Shown here: in pieces, positions 23,427 to 36,749 of the stretch
How the letters are laid out: each line of letters starts with the position of its first letter
Numbering within the stretch: position 1 is the stretch's first letter
Assembly (NCBI GenBank): GCA_019843655.1
Contig: JACDQD010000104.1
Span: 7,502,001-7,566,000, forward strand
Length of the DNA stretch: 64,000 nucleotides
Reading direction: 5' to 3'
Source: Lethocerus indicus
Lineage: Eukaryota > Arthropoda > Insecta > Hemiptera > Belostomatidae
Program-made: the position numbers and the translations under genes
The notes under the pieces: model-generated
Told to the model about the DNA's origin: nothing
Databases searched by the model: none
What the model saw: only the letters and a program-made list of their open reading frames with translations

Positions 23427-25079
23427 ACTAACCGCGGTTAACTCGTTAGGGCTCGTTTGGTTTCCAACAGTTCTCGCCTCGTTTTCCCCCTATTTTATTT
23501 TTTTTCTCTCCTCTTCCTCCCAGTGTGTCAGCACGGCGTTCGGCCTTGCGCTGCAGCGGCTCGACCCTGTTTGTCCCTGACTTCCGTGAAATGGGATATA
23601 TAACCGGGTCTCGACTTCGAACAATTGAGACGCGAAAAATGTTCTTAATGGTCCAGCGATCTGTCTACCCTCTCGTTGTCAGCAAAGATCCGGGGCGTCT
23701 GCGTACCGAGTAACGTGATAGAGTAGCGACGACGCTTAAGAATAATGAGGAACGGTCAAACTAACAGGACGTAGAAACGGGAAAAATCAGTAATTAAAAT
23801 AAGAAAGCATAAGAAATTAAGGCGTTATCGAGGCCTTGTATTAATCGGCAGGATTGAATTGGAGCGAATTTGTACGAACCACGGCCTTTCAGGAAACGTG
23901 CAGCCAGAGTATTAGAGAGTCAGAAGGTTGGGAACATGCCACTGCCCGTTGGATGAGGGATATCTTCCACCTGAGCGGACTCCATTTCCTTAAGAAGGCA
24001 GAGGAGCTCTTACGACCTTCGCAGGGGGGATTTTCCCCTAATATTCAAAATCTCTGGACCAATCCAACAATAATGGTGAGGGCTTTTTCATCCCCCCGGA
24101 CTGAGTTTAGGTACTGAGGAGTTAGAAACTGGCTTTTTTTTAGTTCATTCTCTAATTTATTTGTCGACTTTTAACATACAACTGAACTATTGCTGTATAT
24201 AAAAGTACTCGATGGCCAGGAAAACTTTACATGGAAACGCACGATTAACTAATTTTGATATAAATAAAGAAGATATGCGGTCGTATGAAGGATGATAATA
24301 ATTATAAGATTACGTATTTATAATATGCAACATATTTTTAATGATATGGGATTTCAAGAGCAGATAAGGGTGAAAGACAAAAGACAAAAATATAGGGCAG
24401 ATTAACACATTTTTTCAGATTCGGAGTGTTAGCTCCACTGTCGTTAGTAGCATTCCGTTATTAATGCAGGAGGTACAAATGTATATTTATACCCAGCGAT
24501 CCGTTCATGAAAATTTAGTATAGTATTTGTCTAATATTTTTCATTTTTCTAATTTGTACTTATTTATTTGTGTACTGCGTTGTGAGACAATTTTGTTTTT
24601 TAAAAGTACCGAGTATACTATTTTAAGAAAATAATCTGTAACACAAAACGACTCTTATCGTGACAATCTAACATGAAGGGGAAGGAGAACTTAGCTCGGT
24701 TGAACAGGGTTGGCGGCGTATTTCCTCTTCGGTTTTCGAATTAGGAGTGTGTATTCGGTTTGGGCAATTGGTCGGTGGAATAAAGATTCAGTTGGGCGTG
24801 AAATTGATTTCTCTTCGGCTCTCCGCCATCCTCCCGTGTCCACCCGCACCCCTCCCCCTTACCCCCCGCCACAACTCCTCCCTACATCCCCCTCTCGATA
24901 TAACTAACGGTTACCGTCCGACAAAACGTACTTAACTTTTTTCAGAAAAGGTTTATATGATCTCGATCCTCTCTATGTTTGCCAGAAAATAATTAACTCA
25001 GCGGATAAATTTAATTATATATATATAGCGAGAGAAAGCCCTTTATTTGATTGCTTGAAGAGTTGGTCGATGTTCGGGT

Positions 25080-25142
25080 CCGACATAGCTCAGACAGTAA
25101 AAACGCATCTCCGCTCTGAGGGACTGACCCACATTCCGATTT
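25080..25142 (+). repeat. Possible decayed tRNA-derived SINE head
   Basis: catagctcagacagta resembles a pol III A box and, about 45 bp later, cacattccgattt resembles a weak B box. Spacing suits a tRNA-related SINE, but the B box is poor and I cannot define an end or a target duplication. Confidence 0.2.
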
Positions 25143-26139
25143 AACGACGATTCTTTGACGAAATTTTCATTCGATTTTCAATTTAACGGACATTACACAC
25201 AAAACTGGATTAAAATTTGGTCAGTTGTCCAGAATCGGGACCTGGGACCTATTCTAAACGCAATTATTATTGGGATCTTCATTTTCTGCCCAATCGTTTG
25301 GTCTTGTGCTCATTTAGACATTTTAAACTATTCTAATTCCATATCGATATCTCGTTATGATGAAAGTGCTGACAGGATGCTAAAACAGTTGGCCTTAATT
25401 GAAGTCCAGAAATATTATTGTTTATTGGACAAGAACAAAAGGTTAAAAAATTTCCGTCAAAAATGTTTTTGATGGTTGAAAGTGTGGTACTTGTTCAGAA
25501 GCCACGTTAGGAAGACCCGTCTTCGATTTAGTTTGCGCCTCGAGTTCGGTTTATGACATTTCACCGATATTTTTCCAGGACATAGGATAAACTGAGTATT
25601 TAATAGAAAATAACTCAACCGGGCCTTACCTGCCGATTGAGGCCGACGGAAGCGGTCCTTTAGAAATGGCAAAAAGCCAAAGAGAATATTGAAAGGGGAC
25701 GAGAAATTTGATTCGGTACCGGGGACTTGTGTGTGTAACTTGTGGACGGGGCGGAGGGGCTTCCGGCGGACTGTCGTAATTGTATCGGAGTGCTGCGAGT
25801 GGCCGGCTAAGCCTCTCCGAAATCGAGGAGCCGCGCACCCTCACCCTTACCCGATCCAGATAGGCCGGATAATACTGTTTTCAATTGCAAATTCGACCTT
25901 ACTCTCCAAACCAATTTACTTGGTCCGCCACCGACGGAGACCGAGGCAATGAGAGAATGGCGCCCCTCCCTCCCGGCCCGTTGAGTCTAAGCTAAGCTTC
26001 GACGATACGAGCGACGTTCAGAAATATAAAAGAAAATTCGGTAATTTAAGCTATCCCCTTGCCCACATCGTAAATCGTGCCCTAAAGCATCCTGCCAGCA
26101 CGATTCGTGTTTTTAAACACGATGTTAAATACGGTGTTG

Positions 26140-26164
26140 TAAAAACAACAATATGTTGTTTTTA
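26140..26164. repeat. Perfect 11-bp hairpin
   Basis: taaaaacaaca and tgttgttttta are exact reverse complements around a three-base loop. It is AT-rich, so could be chance. Confidence 0.7.
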
Positions 26165-29100
26165 TGTTTCCTTCATATCCGGCTCGGTCATGTTAGGCTA
26201 CGGTCCGGGGACATCTCTGGACCAGCGGCGAAGCCGTGGGGGGATGATGACTGGATAATAGAGGAGAAGGTTTGAAAGAGCAAATTAGGACGAGAAGTAC
26301 GACGGGAATGGAATTTTAAGTACCCGGATTTTATAACATCGATCACTGTTGGTATGTTTGAGGTCATGTGAATGTTGTGATTAGAAACATACCAGAGGGT
26401 ATTAAGGTGGAGTTCCGAATTTGGGTTTTCTCTCGTCCTAAATTGTTCAATGGAATTCCGAATAGCGTGTTCGAATACCACAAATAACCATAATAATAAG
26501 TCACACGGTGCTTTTTCGTAAATATTTCACTATATCGCTGACTGAATAAGGCTACTAAGAGCAAGAGAGATAATAATGCACTGATTAAATTCAAATTAGC
26601 GCCCATTTGGTTTTAAATTAGACCAGGGTTTCGGCCTCTAGCCATTGTACAACATTTGTTATACTAAAAGCAACACCCGAAGAATATAGGGAAGTACAAA
26701 TTATAATTCTTTATTTTTCTGGATTTCATTGTGTAAAACAATGATTATTCCTGTGACTAGAACATAAATTCAGTTGGGTTAACAGTGTATGTGTAATACA
26801 GCTGAACGGGGTTCGGAATGCCATGAGCTGTGTGATTCACTGTCCGCTCCCGGCCGGGGGGACAGGATACAACGGCCTAATTACACATTCAATCCCCGAG
26901 GAATGGTATACAGCTTAATAGTGGCTATTAACATAATCACTGTTATTATCAGTACTTGATTTAAACCAGACAGGAAAACAATACCATCAGAGCCCCCCCT
27001 CCCCCCCTAAGGGCTTAAATAACGTACCGGCCTTTCTCATAATTATCATATGAATAGAAGTGACACTTTTCCATGGGACAAATAAACGCTGTTATTTTAT
27101 GATATTTTTCTGAATAGGTAGGGCTCTGTCTGCTGCTATTCTGGTACGATTCAACCCTAATTCTGTTTTCATAAATTTGTTGTAATTCCATGAAATTATA
27201 TAGAGTGGAAACGGGTCTAACACTGCATCTGTCAAGCCTGAGATAGTAACATCCTCCCGGCGGGCGACTATTGTGTTCTCGGACATCACGGTGCCATATA
27301 AACTACTGATTTTGAACTAAATGTTGATAAGTTCCTAAGCAAACATGCAATTTCCTACTTTGCCGGCGGGGAAAACCGAAACTGCGACAGATTAATATTA
27401 ATTTGTAGAATATAAAATAACGGATATTTTGTTCATTATTTAGACTGAACAGATGGTAGGGCCAGAATAGAAAGTTTGAATAGAAAAAACAATAATTTAA
27501 AAAATCCCGCTCTCAGTAAATGCCCAATTTGTAAATTAAAGTCGGTTAGAAGGCTGGAAATCCGTAATCCCGCGGGAGTAATGGCCGCTAAATCGACCTT
27601 TATATCGACAAGAAGAGCTTCGTTAATATACTGCCATTTAGAAACGCACAAAAGTTCTCGCCTATAAATCGCGTTTGTATGTAAACTGAATTGAGCATTG
27701 GGGACGAATTAAAGGATTATACGAGGTCTGTAGGATTATAATTCAATTGGGGGCAATTACTCGGTTGAGTCCCTGGGACTGAAGCCGGGGGCGGGAAGGG
27801 GGGGGCTTCATTTAAACATTGCGGCCCCGATACGACGAGGAAAACCCGGAATACAGTTTCAATTACCCTTTCCCAGGGTGAAAGGAAGGGGTCGGCGGGG
27901 GTTCGGGAGGGATAAATATATTCTGAAAGGACAAGAAACAATTTCGCGTCTCGAGATTCGCATCGATTGTATTATTGTGTGTGGGGAGGGGCGGGGGGGA
28001 TTTTCAGGAGGGACGGTTGCGGTCACACCAAGAGCCCACAAAATTGCCCGTACTACGATAAATTTTCTAAATAACTCTTCCTATAAAATCGTTTCTTCAA
28101 TAATAGATTCGTTTGTTAAAACTCCTTAAAATATGTTTATATTGTCTCGTTCGTGTATAGTAAATATACTGTATACATCTGAATAATGATTTCTCATTAT
28201 TTACATATTCGCAATTATTAAGCGATCATTCCTTTCTTAAAGAATATAAGGCAATACAATGACCTCTCACCTCTTTCTGTTTCGAAAGTTCCGTTTAGAC
28301 ACTACAGAATTATGAAGATATTGTATTTGGAGATGAATAAAAATTTGGATTTCGATACCTCGAGTTATTCGCGTCCCGTTCGCATTATATACGGGCACCT
28401 CACCACCTATATCGGGAGCGCCTAAACTTTATCCGGAATAAGTTCTTAAGGAACTCGAAGTTCCCTCGAGTTCAACAGAGTGTTCCTGAGTTATTTGAGC
28501 CCCGCTCCGCGATTGGGGGATGCACTTGAGATGCAATTAATTGAAGAAAAGGGAATCCGGCGGTAATCTCGCTGAATTTATTTTTTCAAATAACCTTAAA
28601 TACCACTTATATATCGTCTTATGTATTCATATGGCTATTACTTATATTTAAGTAGTGAATGATACCATGTAGCGATAGTAATTGGCCGTGTTTCCAACCG
28701 TAAACAGTTTTAGTATAGTTGGGCGGGGGGCCTCAACTGAGTACTTATCTAAAAGGTTTGTTGATCCGGAAGGTGGTGTAAACACAGTCAGTGGGCTTTA
28801 GCCACGAAAGATTACGAAGAGCAGGTCTCTATCTCGGGCCACCCCCAGTACGCCCCTACCACCCTTCTTATCACCGGTCTACTTTCCCTGCCCCCTCACT
28901 ATACTTCAAGGGCGAGTTATGGCGCGAAGACAAGTCGTTTTGACAAGTTTTTTCTCCTCTTTTTCCAGGAACGCCGCCTGGAATCCTTCAAACTTGTTGA
29001 CACTGGGGGGCGGTTGGGTTATGTCGCAAAGCATGTTGGAATATTTAGAAATGAAACATGCCCGATTCTTTCTACGTTTGATTAATGCTGAAGAATAATG

Positions 29101-29499
29101 GTAATATTGTTATTAAATTTTTCAATTGATCAGTTTCCTAATGTGGGTACGGTCTTACCATCGATGCTATATCGGAACCAACTACCGATTGAAATTTAAT
29201 AATAACATTTTTTCATTACATCTATATGTGTAGATATATGCAGATTTAAAAAAAATAAAAGATATTCTGCTCATTTAATGCTAAATCGGTTTCTCCTGTT
29301 GCCATTTTGAGTAGAATTCCGCTGGTAATTTAGGAAGGTACTCACGTTATACTTAAGTTTTATTGTAAATTTTGTTGTAGGAATGAGGGAATTCCAATGC
29401 GGTTTATATCCCTTTTTTGCCTAGCATAATGGCGGCGGGAATACAAGCACTTCGAGGCTATTTCGGACGATATTTATCTTAACACAATATTTTACTAAG

Positions 29500-32400
29500 T
29501 TTCTCAGCGATAAGATATCGACGGAGCCGTAAGCCCGGATAGAAAAAGCTATCACTTTTTGCCTCTATTTCCGACCCTAGACGGACAGACGAGCGCACTA
29601 GGAAAGGAGACGGCCCAAGCATATATTTACGGCACACTAACAGAAAAAAAAACGTTTTTTTTGTGCGTGAGTATGTGGGCGTGTATGCTGGCCACTGTCA
29701 ATTCGAACTGTAAACAAACAACGGAGGGAGGCGGCGTCCATTATCGCTTTTCCAGCAGGCCCGGAGGGCCCGTACGGGAAAATTTTGTCATCACGAACTG
29801 CCCGAGTCGAGAGATTAATATTCGAGCCCGATAGAGATATCTGGATATGATTGGGACTGAGGCACGGGACTAGGGGAGAACTGAAATGAGTTGGTAAAAT
29901 GAGGTGTGTAATACGAGGAGCAGACAGACCCATTATCGCCCACCACTGTTCCAGTGCCCACGCTGAGCCATTAGGACCAATCTTGGACGAACAATTTATA
30001 ACAGCCCACCTAGCATATGCAGATGATTTAGTTCGTGTTTTTATTTCCCCCGCTATCATTTTCCCCTCGGAGTTATTAATTCTTTTATTTAACTATACGC
30101 TACAAATTGTACACAAATTATCCTTAATGGGGGTTGAAACTATAATGAAGTTAGGTTATTCATATACAATTTTATAATCGATGAGACGTTCTACAAACGA
30201 ATCGTGGGTGGAATAATTCGTAGGTCAGTTCTTCTAGGTTATTATGTCGATGTATGCTACTGTGGATGGTGGCAAGCCGTAGTAGTTGAGTAATCTGCAT
30301 GCCATTCCGTGAAATATCTTTGCAATCACCGTCCGAGTTCAATGATCGTATTTGTCTGCGCACACTGTAGGGCCAAGGTAGTATCAACTTGTGTTTTAGT
30401 GCTCGGGACGTCCCTAAAGTTCATAATATATACCTACCGGATTTCCGTCAACGAAATAAATCATTGTTTCGCTGTTGGCAATCTCAACATTACTAGCAAT
30501 AATTTCCCAATGAAATAGAAAGAAATGAAAAAAAGTAAATTCCATTATGGTCAGTACAGATTATGGATTTAACGACCCTATGCGGCGCATTACGCGAGGA
30601 AAAATATATGGACTGGTGTCTTATTTATATGGGGCATAGCCTATCGAATGGTTCCCCTTCGGGTTGTAAACATTATTAACGGTAATACATCTGTCCCACG
30701 TAACACATTATTACACGCCGGTAATATATTTTTAATAGATTTTTCTTTATACTGTCTGATTTTCCACACTGATTGTACGAGGACAATCGTGATCACAGGA
30801 CACGAGGGGATTGGGTTGATCTAACGTGTCTAAATTGTAATAATAATCGCTTAAAATACGCTGGGTCCTGCGATAAACACAATAATATAATAGAAAACGC
30901 TGAGAATTTATTTTACATTCAATTGGGCACTCACACACATGACACTGCGCTTAGCAACTCGTAACGTGAGATCACTTCACTTTACACGACACTTGTTATG
31001 AGTACACTGTTTCACTTGAAGTACATGCGACAGTATATGACCGGTTGCATTACACCATTATTCCGATAGCGCTATGAATAGTACATTTACGCCAACATGT
31101 TCGCTCCCTGTCGACCGTTCGGGACATGTTTGGTATCCACTCGCGATCGTTTCCCATTTTCAATTGATTGAAACGTGGGCACATATGAGAGGCAGGCAGT
31201 CGCATTTCGCGGTGAGACAAAATACAATAACGAGAGCAGGCCCTGACGAAGGGTAGATCCGATCGTAGATTTGTAATCGCTAGTAATGGGTGCAGAAAAA
31301 TTTTCAATTGTAAATTGAATTGAGAGGAGCTTAAGAATTTACAGAGTTCAGTTCTGCGGTTCGCTCTTTAAATAAATATATCCGGATGAAGTACAAATAC
31401 AAAACCACAGCAACAAGCTCAAGTGCAATGGGTGTGACAATTATCTATCGTTAATAGCTTTTTTTATGTTTGTAATGCCATTTTCACACATATCAGAAAT
31501 TAATGGTGGCAAGTTTGTTAGCAAAAAAAATCATAGTAACTGTGACAAGGCTGACAGGACATTATTAACGGAATGCTGAAGGAGGGAACTGATAACGGCG
31601 TGAAGGTAAAATTCTAGGTCTAGGCTTGAGACAGAAAAACATATTTTTATTTGAAAAAAATTAATACAAATAGGCCGATATGCATATCTTAGAGTGCAGT
31701 GGTGTTCAGAGTACAATAATTGCTGCGATAGATGGGATTTCCTCGTCCGAATTGTCTATTCGTTTACTTTTTGTCCGTCCCTTAGTGGGGAGGGGGTGAG
31801 GGGGAGAGGGAAACTTTAGATACTCCCGCGTGATATGGAGAAAAGTTGCGAAGGGGAGGTAAGTGGGCGGGGTAGAAAACTCAGGAGGGGCAGGAACTGA
31901 GAGACAGGGAGACAGACGGAGAGAAGCGAGAAACGGTGTTGTTGACCGAGAAAAGTTGGGCCGCTAATGGCAGACCAACATCCATCTTCAATCTGTGCGC
32001 CCACCAACTTTGCCAGTAAGTAGAGTAGCCCGCCCACTACTACTAGTACTCCATCCACTTCCGGCCGATACAGAAGATAGCCGATAGTCGATACCGCCAG
32101 TTTCCCCACCCCACACCCCAGGAGACCGTGGGGGACGAATTTTACAGATTAATTGGAAGCTCGGGTTCGGACCGCTAAGTGGCTTTTAACACCGCTCACT
32201 TTCGGTCCGCCCCCGTCACAGCTCCGGCGTTAAGTGCTCTGTCCAACCGAGCTTAGGAATCCGCACGCGAGGCTAAAACTGAGAGCAGGCGTTACAGAAG
32301 ATTACTTCTATTGCTCGACGACAGATCTAAAACAACAACTTCTTCATTTATCCTCTCCATTGTGCGTCAACTCGCCACTGCTCGAACGTATAAATAAATT

Positions 32401-35400
32401 TCTGGGACCATCCTCACCAAATTATTCTTGTCATCTTCAGGTTCTCTTAACTGAAAAATCATCTTAAAATGTTCTCTCTACAAACGTCAATTTCCGGTTG
32501 AACATCTAATTTAAATCTACAAATCCGTTCTTAAATCAAAATTAGAACAGATAAAAGAGAATAATTTTGCAGTCTCTACTAGGTTTCACCGTCGTCTGAA
32601 GCACTCGCCCAGTAAGCATGCACATGTTACTACCGAAGTGCAACTGATAATGGCCATGATATAAAACAAAATCAGAAAATCGCTCATATGACGGCGCCGC
32701 GAGGCCACGAAAAAATTGCTCGCTGCAAGATTGGTATCAGTTTTGGCTGGGATAGCGGAATTATGTTTGTGTTGTAGTTCCGTGAGGCCGTCTAATTTTT
32801 ACATAAGCTCCACTTTCCCAAAAACATTCATCGGTGTTCTATGTTTTCAATAATTGAGGCGTGGCCGGGCGTTGAACTTTTACTTACAGGCGTTTGTGGA
32901 AATACAGCCATCGATCATTATCGGACGTTATCTGTTCTTTCCTCTTTTAAGTTGCAGTTTTGGCTCCATCTTTGGGTTACCTGCAGATTTAATCATGAAA
33001 TTTGTTCTTTTTTGAGCCTTATCGTTAGGATCTAACCTGTACCTTCAGCGTCCCGGCTACGATTGGTTCCCCCCACGATGATTCGTCAGGGCTGTTTTTT
33101 CACCCGTTTCCGAGTAAAAGCATTCTCTGTCGCTCTACTCTACCACGTAGGGGCATTTTTGTCGAAAGAATGATTCCTGAGGTAAAAATATCTTCAGTGT
33201 TTTTAGGCGATAACTCCATGTAATAAAGTCAGCGTATATCCTGATACACGGATTAACAGGAATGATTTACAAATCGAGACTATCGTTCTGTACGCACAGC
33301 GGTGGGGACAATCTCTGAAGACTGGGAAACACGGGCTATAAGGGGGGCAGGAAATAAAGAATATGGGCGCGGATTCGACATCGGGGTGAAGAAGGGGCAC
33401 GGCGAAAGGAGGAGAAACGGGGGAAAATCCGAGAGTTAAACAGGAATAGGAATGAAGGAATAAAAGGGAAGTGGGCCTCGGGGAGAATGGCGAGAAGGGA
33501 AGGGAAAGGGCTGTGTGGAAAAGAAAGTTACATGATTTTTATTGAAGGCCCCATTTTGCTAGTGGCCACCCGGACAGAAAACATTATTTGCTTTTATTCC
33601 CCGGGGCCAATTCCCGGCCGAGATCCCGTCGGATCGGTCCAACAGTTAAAATAAGCGGCCTCCACCTTATTGGCGTCATATCTCCCACCCATCTGAACAC
33701 CCCGGCAGAGTCGATATTCAATATGCTCCAGTCTTGAAAAATGGCGTCCATATAATACGGCGGTTTATTGCCGTTTGTTTCGATGGTAGGTTGCATTATG
33801 GAAAAAACGTTGTAGACGTGAATAATACGGTTTGTTAAACATTTTATGTCATTTCTGGGTGTTCTGGTATCTAATCATTGAAAATACGAACACAACTACC
33901 AGTCTTGCCTCCCACCTTTGGCCCAAACTTATACCCTCCTTAATATCGATTCAATCAATTAAAAGTGGAAATCAACTCCAGAACGAGATATACATGAAAG
34001 AGTCACCGGGGAAGGCCATCAAGTGCCAATGGGGTCAAAGGACCAAATTTTCATTCGATTTTGCATTTGAACCGATTATTAGTTGGTCTCAAATAACACC
34101 TGAAAACTCTGTAGCATTTAATTCTTCATTAATTATAAACTGCTCTTATGGCATCTCGAGTGACCTATATTTAGAGGACTTGACGAGACCTACATAGGGC
34201 CTTAGATAGGTGAGGAGGGTGCTTAAGGGCTGTATAAGGAGCAGAGTTGAAGGCCATTGCGCTATTTATCTCTCGCCCCTCACACGTCCTTAGTTTGTCC
34301 AATTAGTAGCCTTTTCTAGCCTCATGTATTAATTTCTTGGAGGTGTTTATGTTATTCGATGTGGCCACACATTATTGTTGTTTTATGATATGTATGTTTT
34401 GAAAATTTGTTTTTTTATTTGGAGGAACCAGAAGAGTTCGAACGTACGGAAATAGTCTGATTTCATACAGCAGAGTTTTGGGTATTTGTATTAACAAATA
34501 CTGCTCTTCTGTCAAGACAGAGGCGAGTAGCCGAAATAAATCATACCCTAATAAAAAAAAAATAGGCCAATAGGGACATCCGCTCCTTTCCAATGTTCGA
34601 ACGTTGTGAAGTTCACGCTAGTTCGAAGCACCAGGTTGGTTGGGAATGGAACCCGGCCTTAGCGAGATAACACAATGTCGCGCCTCGGGATATATGAAAC
34701 AGATAACTCAAAATGTCTAAATAAATCTAATTCTACCGGACCCCTCTTGTTTATTTTGGGCTCTGTCCGATAAGCCCCGACCGATTAATAATCACCGGAG
34801 TTGTGTCAAATCGTCAACTTAATTTATTTGTACAGTCATTTGACATCAATTATGATACGAGTAATCGTACCACTCCAAAACGTGGCGCATCCCCCACCTG
34901 TAACCGGGTTGTTGTCCTCTCTCGGCTTACCAATTTAATTCAATATATTTTTAAAAATTCCGCTTGGTTCGACGAGGCAGTTCATATTATTCGGTTCGTG
35001 CGAAATCAAATCAATTTAGTAAACAATCAAATTTGTACAGTGGCTACCGTCCCTGTTTATTCAAATATTATGATTAATTCCGTGGACGAAAGGCAAGCCA
35101 CAAGGCTTCGGCGGTAAACACCAAAATAATCTGTAACAAACGGACACAGCATATATAAATATACTCTAAATCCCATGAAAATAACGCCGTACGCCGTTAT
35201 TTACAAAAATAAATTACCTTCAAGGAAACTTCTATTGGAAAAGTTTTAATCTTTGGAAAATTGTCTTCGATAAAATATGACACGACTGAACATTTTTGTT
35301 GAAAAAATTCGTCGCTCCGATTAAACACTTAAGCATGACAAATTACCTGTCTCGGTTTTAATTTTGATTTCACACTAAATCAAGGTGCTTCGCACTCTCA

Positions 35401-36390
35401 CCCTGGTTCCCTCCGGTAAATATTAACACACTGGCACCTCCTAAACCAGCCTGTAAACCTGTGGGTATAGAAAATCACAACAGTTCTTACACTTTTGGCG
35501 GACTCCAAAACTGTTTCCTTTTTTGAATTGATCATTGTATTCAGCGGTAGCTTGAAATAAAATTAAGGGTAACTCCCAATTTGAACATCCAGAAGGCCGG
35601 GGGACTTCCGGTTTATAGAAAAAAACAACTTTCCAGGTTTTAAATATTGGACGGAGGATATGAACGAGAGTGTTTAGCTGTAGAGACTCGGCGGTTGGGG
35701 AAGAGCGGAAAGTGTAATTAGCGCGTTGTGTGTGTGTCCTCCACAGCTGGGAGCATGTGGCGTGTGGCCGCGTCCTCTGTAAACATCGTCAGCGTTGCCA
35801 TGGCGACTTACCGCGTCGACATCTGGCATCGAACTGGGATTCGCCTTTTATTTTTCCCCCTCCGCTACCATAGAGCAGTTCCCGGATCCCGACGCCCCCT
35901 CAGGGAAAACACAACTCGGGATAACGGAAATTCCCCATTAGCGATAATTAGGATGCCCGCATATCCTGCCCGCTTGTTGTGACATTTTAAATTTTTAACA
36001 GCCCGCTTTTTTTCGTGGGGGAGGGTTCAGCCCAGGTCCTAAACATCCTCCAGACTTTAATTTCAGTCAAAACAGTAGTTAAAATGTAACTTGTCAGGCG
36101 TCGCCTTAAGTAGTCGCTTAGGCAGCTGTACAACATCCAGGCATCTAAAATGAAAGCGGATTCTAATGTTCACTATCACTTTATCCCAATTTATAGAACA
36201 TGACAGGAATATACTAATAACTATTGTATAAATACTTACGATTGAATGTTATTTAAGGTCCAATTGGGCTATTTTCATACCAAGTTGAGTACAGGTAGAA
36301 TTTTTATTAATGCGCGTTAGACTTATTATTTTCCCTGAAAACGATCATTCCATAGACCATGTCATCCACTAGATATATTACTGTTGTGTA
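29500..36390. other. Non-coding region upstream of Beadex, second part
   Basis: No coding exon supported. Two overlapping long frames at about 29637-30059 (minus) and 29899-30177 (plus) match nothing I know. Two short stretches resembling conserved small-subunit rRNA sequence lie at 30657-30670 and 31274-31287. Otherwise unremarkable. Confidence 0.45.
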
Positions 36391-36706
36391 GTGCTAACGT
36401 GGACGGATTTTGTGGACAAATCATCTGGAATTTTGATCTGGAATTCATTCAAGAACCCCCAGACCGAATTTGCGTGTCGGAAGCGGATTGAAACAGTAGA
36501 GACTACATTCTTCGATACATCAGAACCGGAATTGGGACAAGTAATGGTTTTATTGTTTCTTTTTTTCCTCCCCCCTCGTGAAGATTGGATGTCAGTCCGA
36601 AGTTGGGTAGAGAGCGGCGGCGGCGGTATTGGTGTGAGCTCCTCGAAGCTTTTTTCTTTCTCGCCCGTTAAAAGGAGAGTGGCAGATGTTCGATATCCAA
36701 ATAGAA

Positions 36707-36708
<2 letters not shown>

Positions 36709-36744
<36 letters not shown>
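36709..36744. repeat. (GA)n microsatellite
   Basis: About 36 bp of uninterrupted AG repeat. It causes the Arg-Glu repeat in an otherwise meaningless long frame here. Confidence 0.95.

Positions 36745-36749
<5 letters not shown>

Larger units (their letters stand above)
20980..29500. other. Non-coding region upstream of Beadex, proximal part
   Basis: No recognisable exon. Contains a (GA)n run at 21154-21171, a nested hairpin at 21731-21765, a CT-rich tract at 23372-23426, a splice-donor-like cag/gtaagg on the minus strand at 25630/25629, a perfect 11-bp hairpin at 26140-26164, and G-rich runs near 27787-27806 and 27976-27999. At least one upstream exon of Beadex must lie above 20979, so this is taken as intron and/or promoter sequence. 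Confidence 0.5.

Noticed and set aside
29637..30177. Overlapping long frames, one containing AYADDLV like the reverse-transcriptase YxDD motif
   Set aside because: Only the few residues match. None of the preceding or following RT blocks is present in the frame, and the frame ends soon after.
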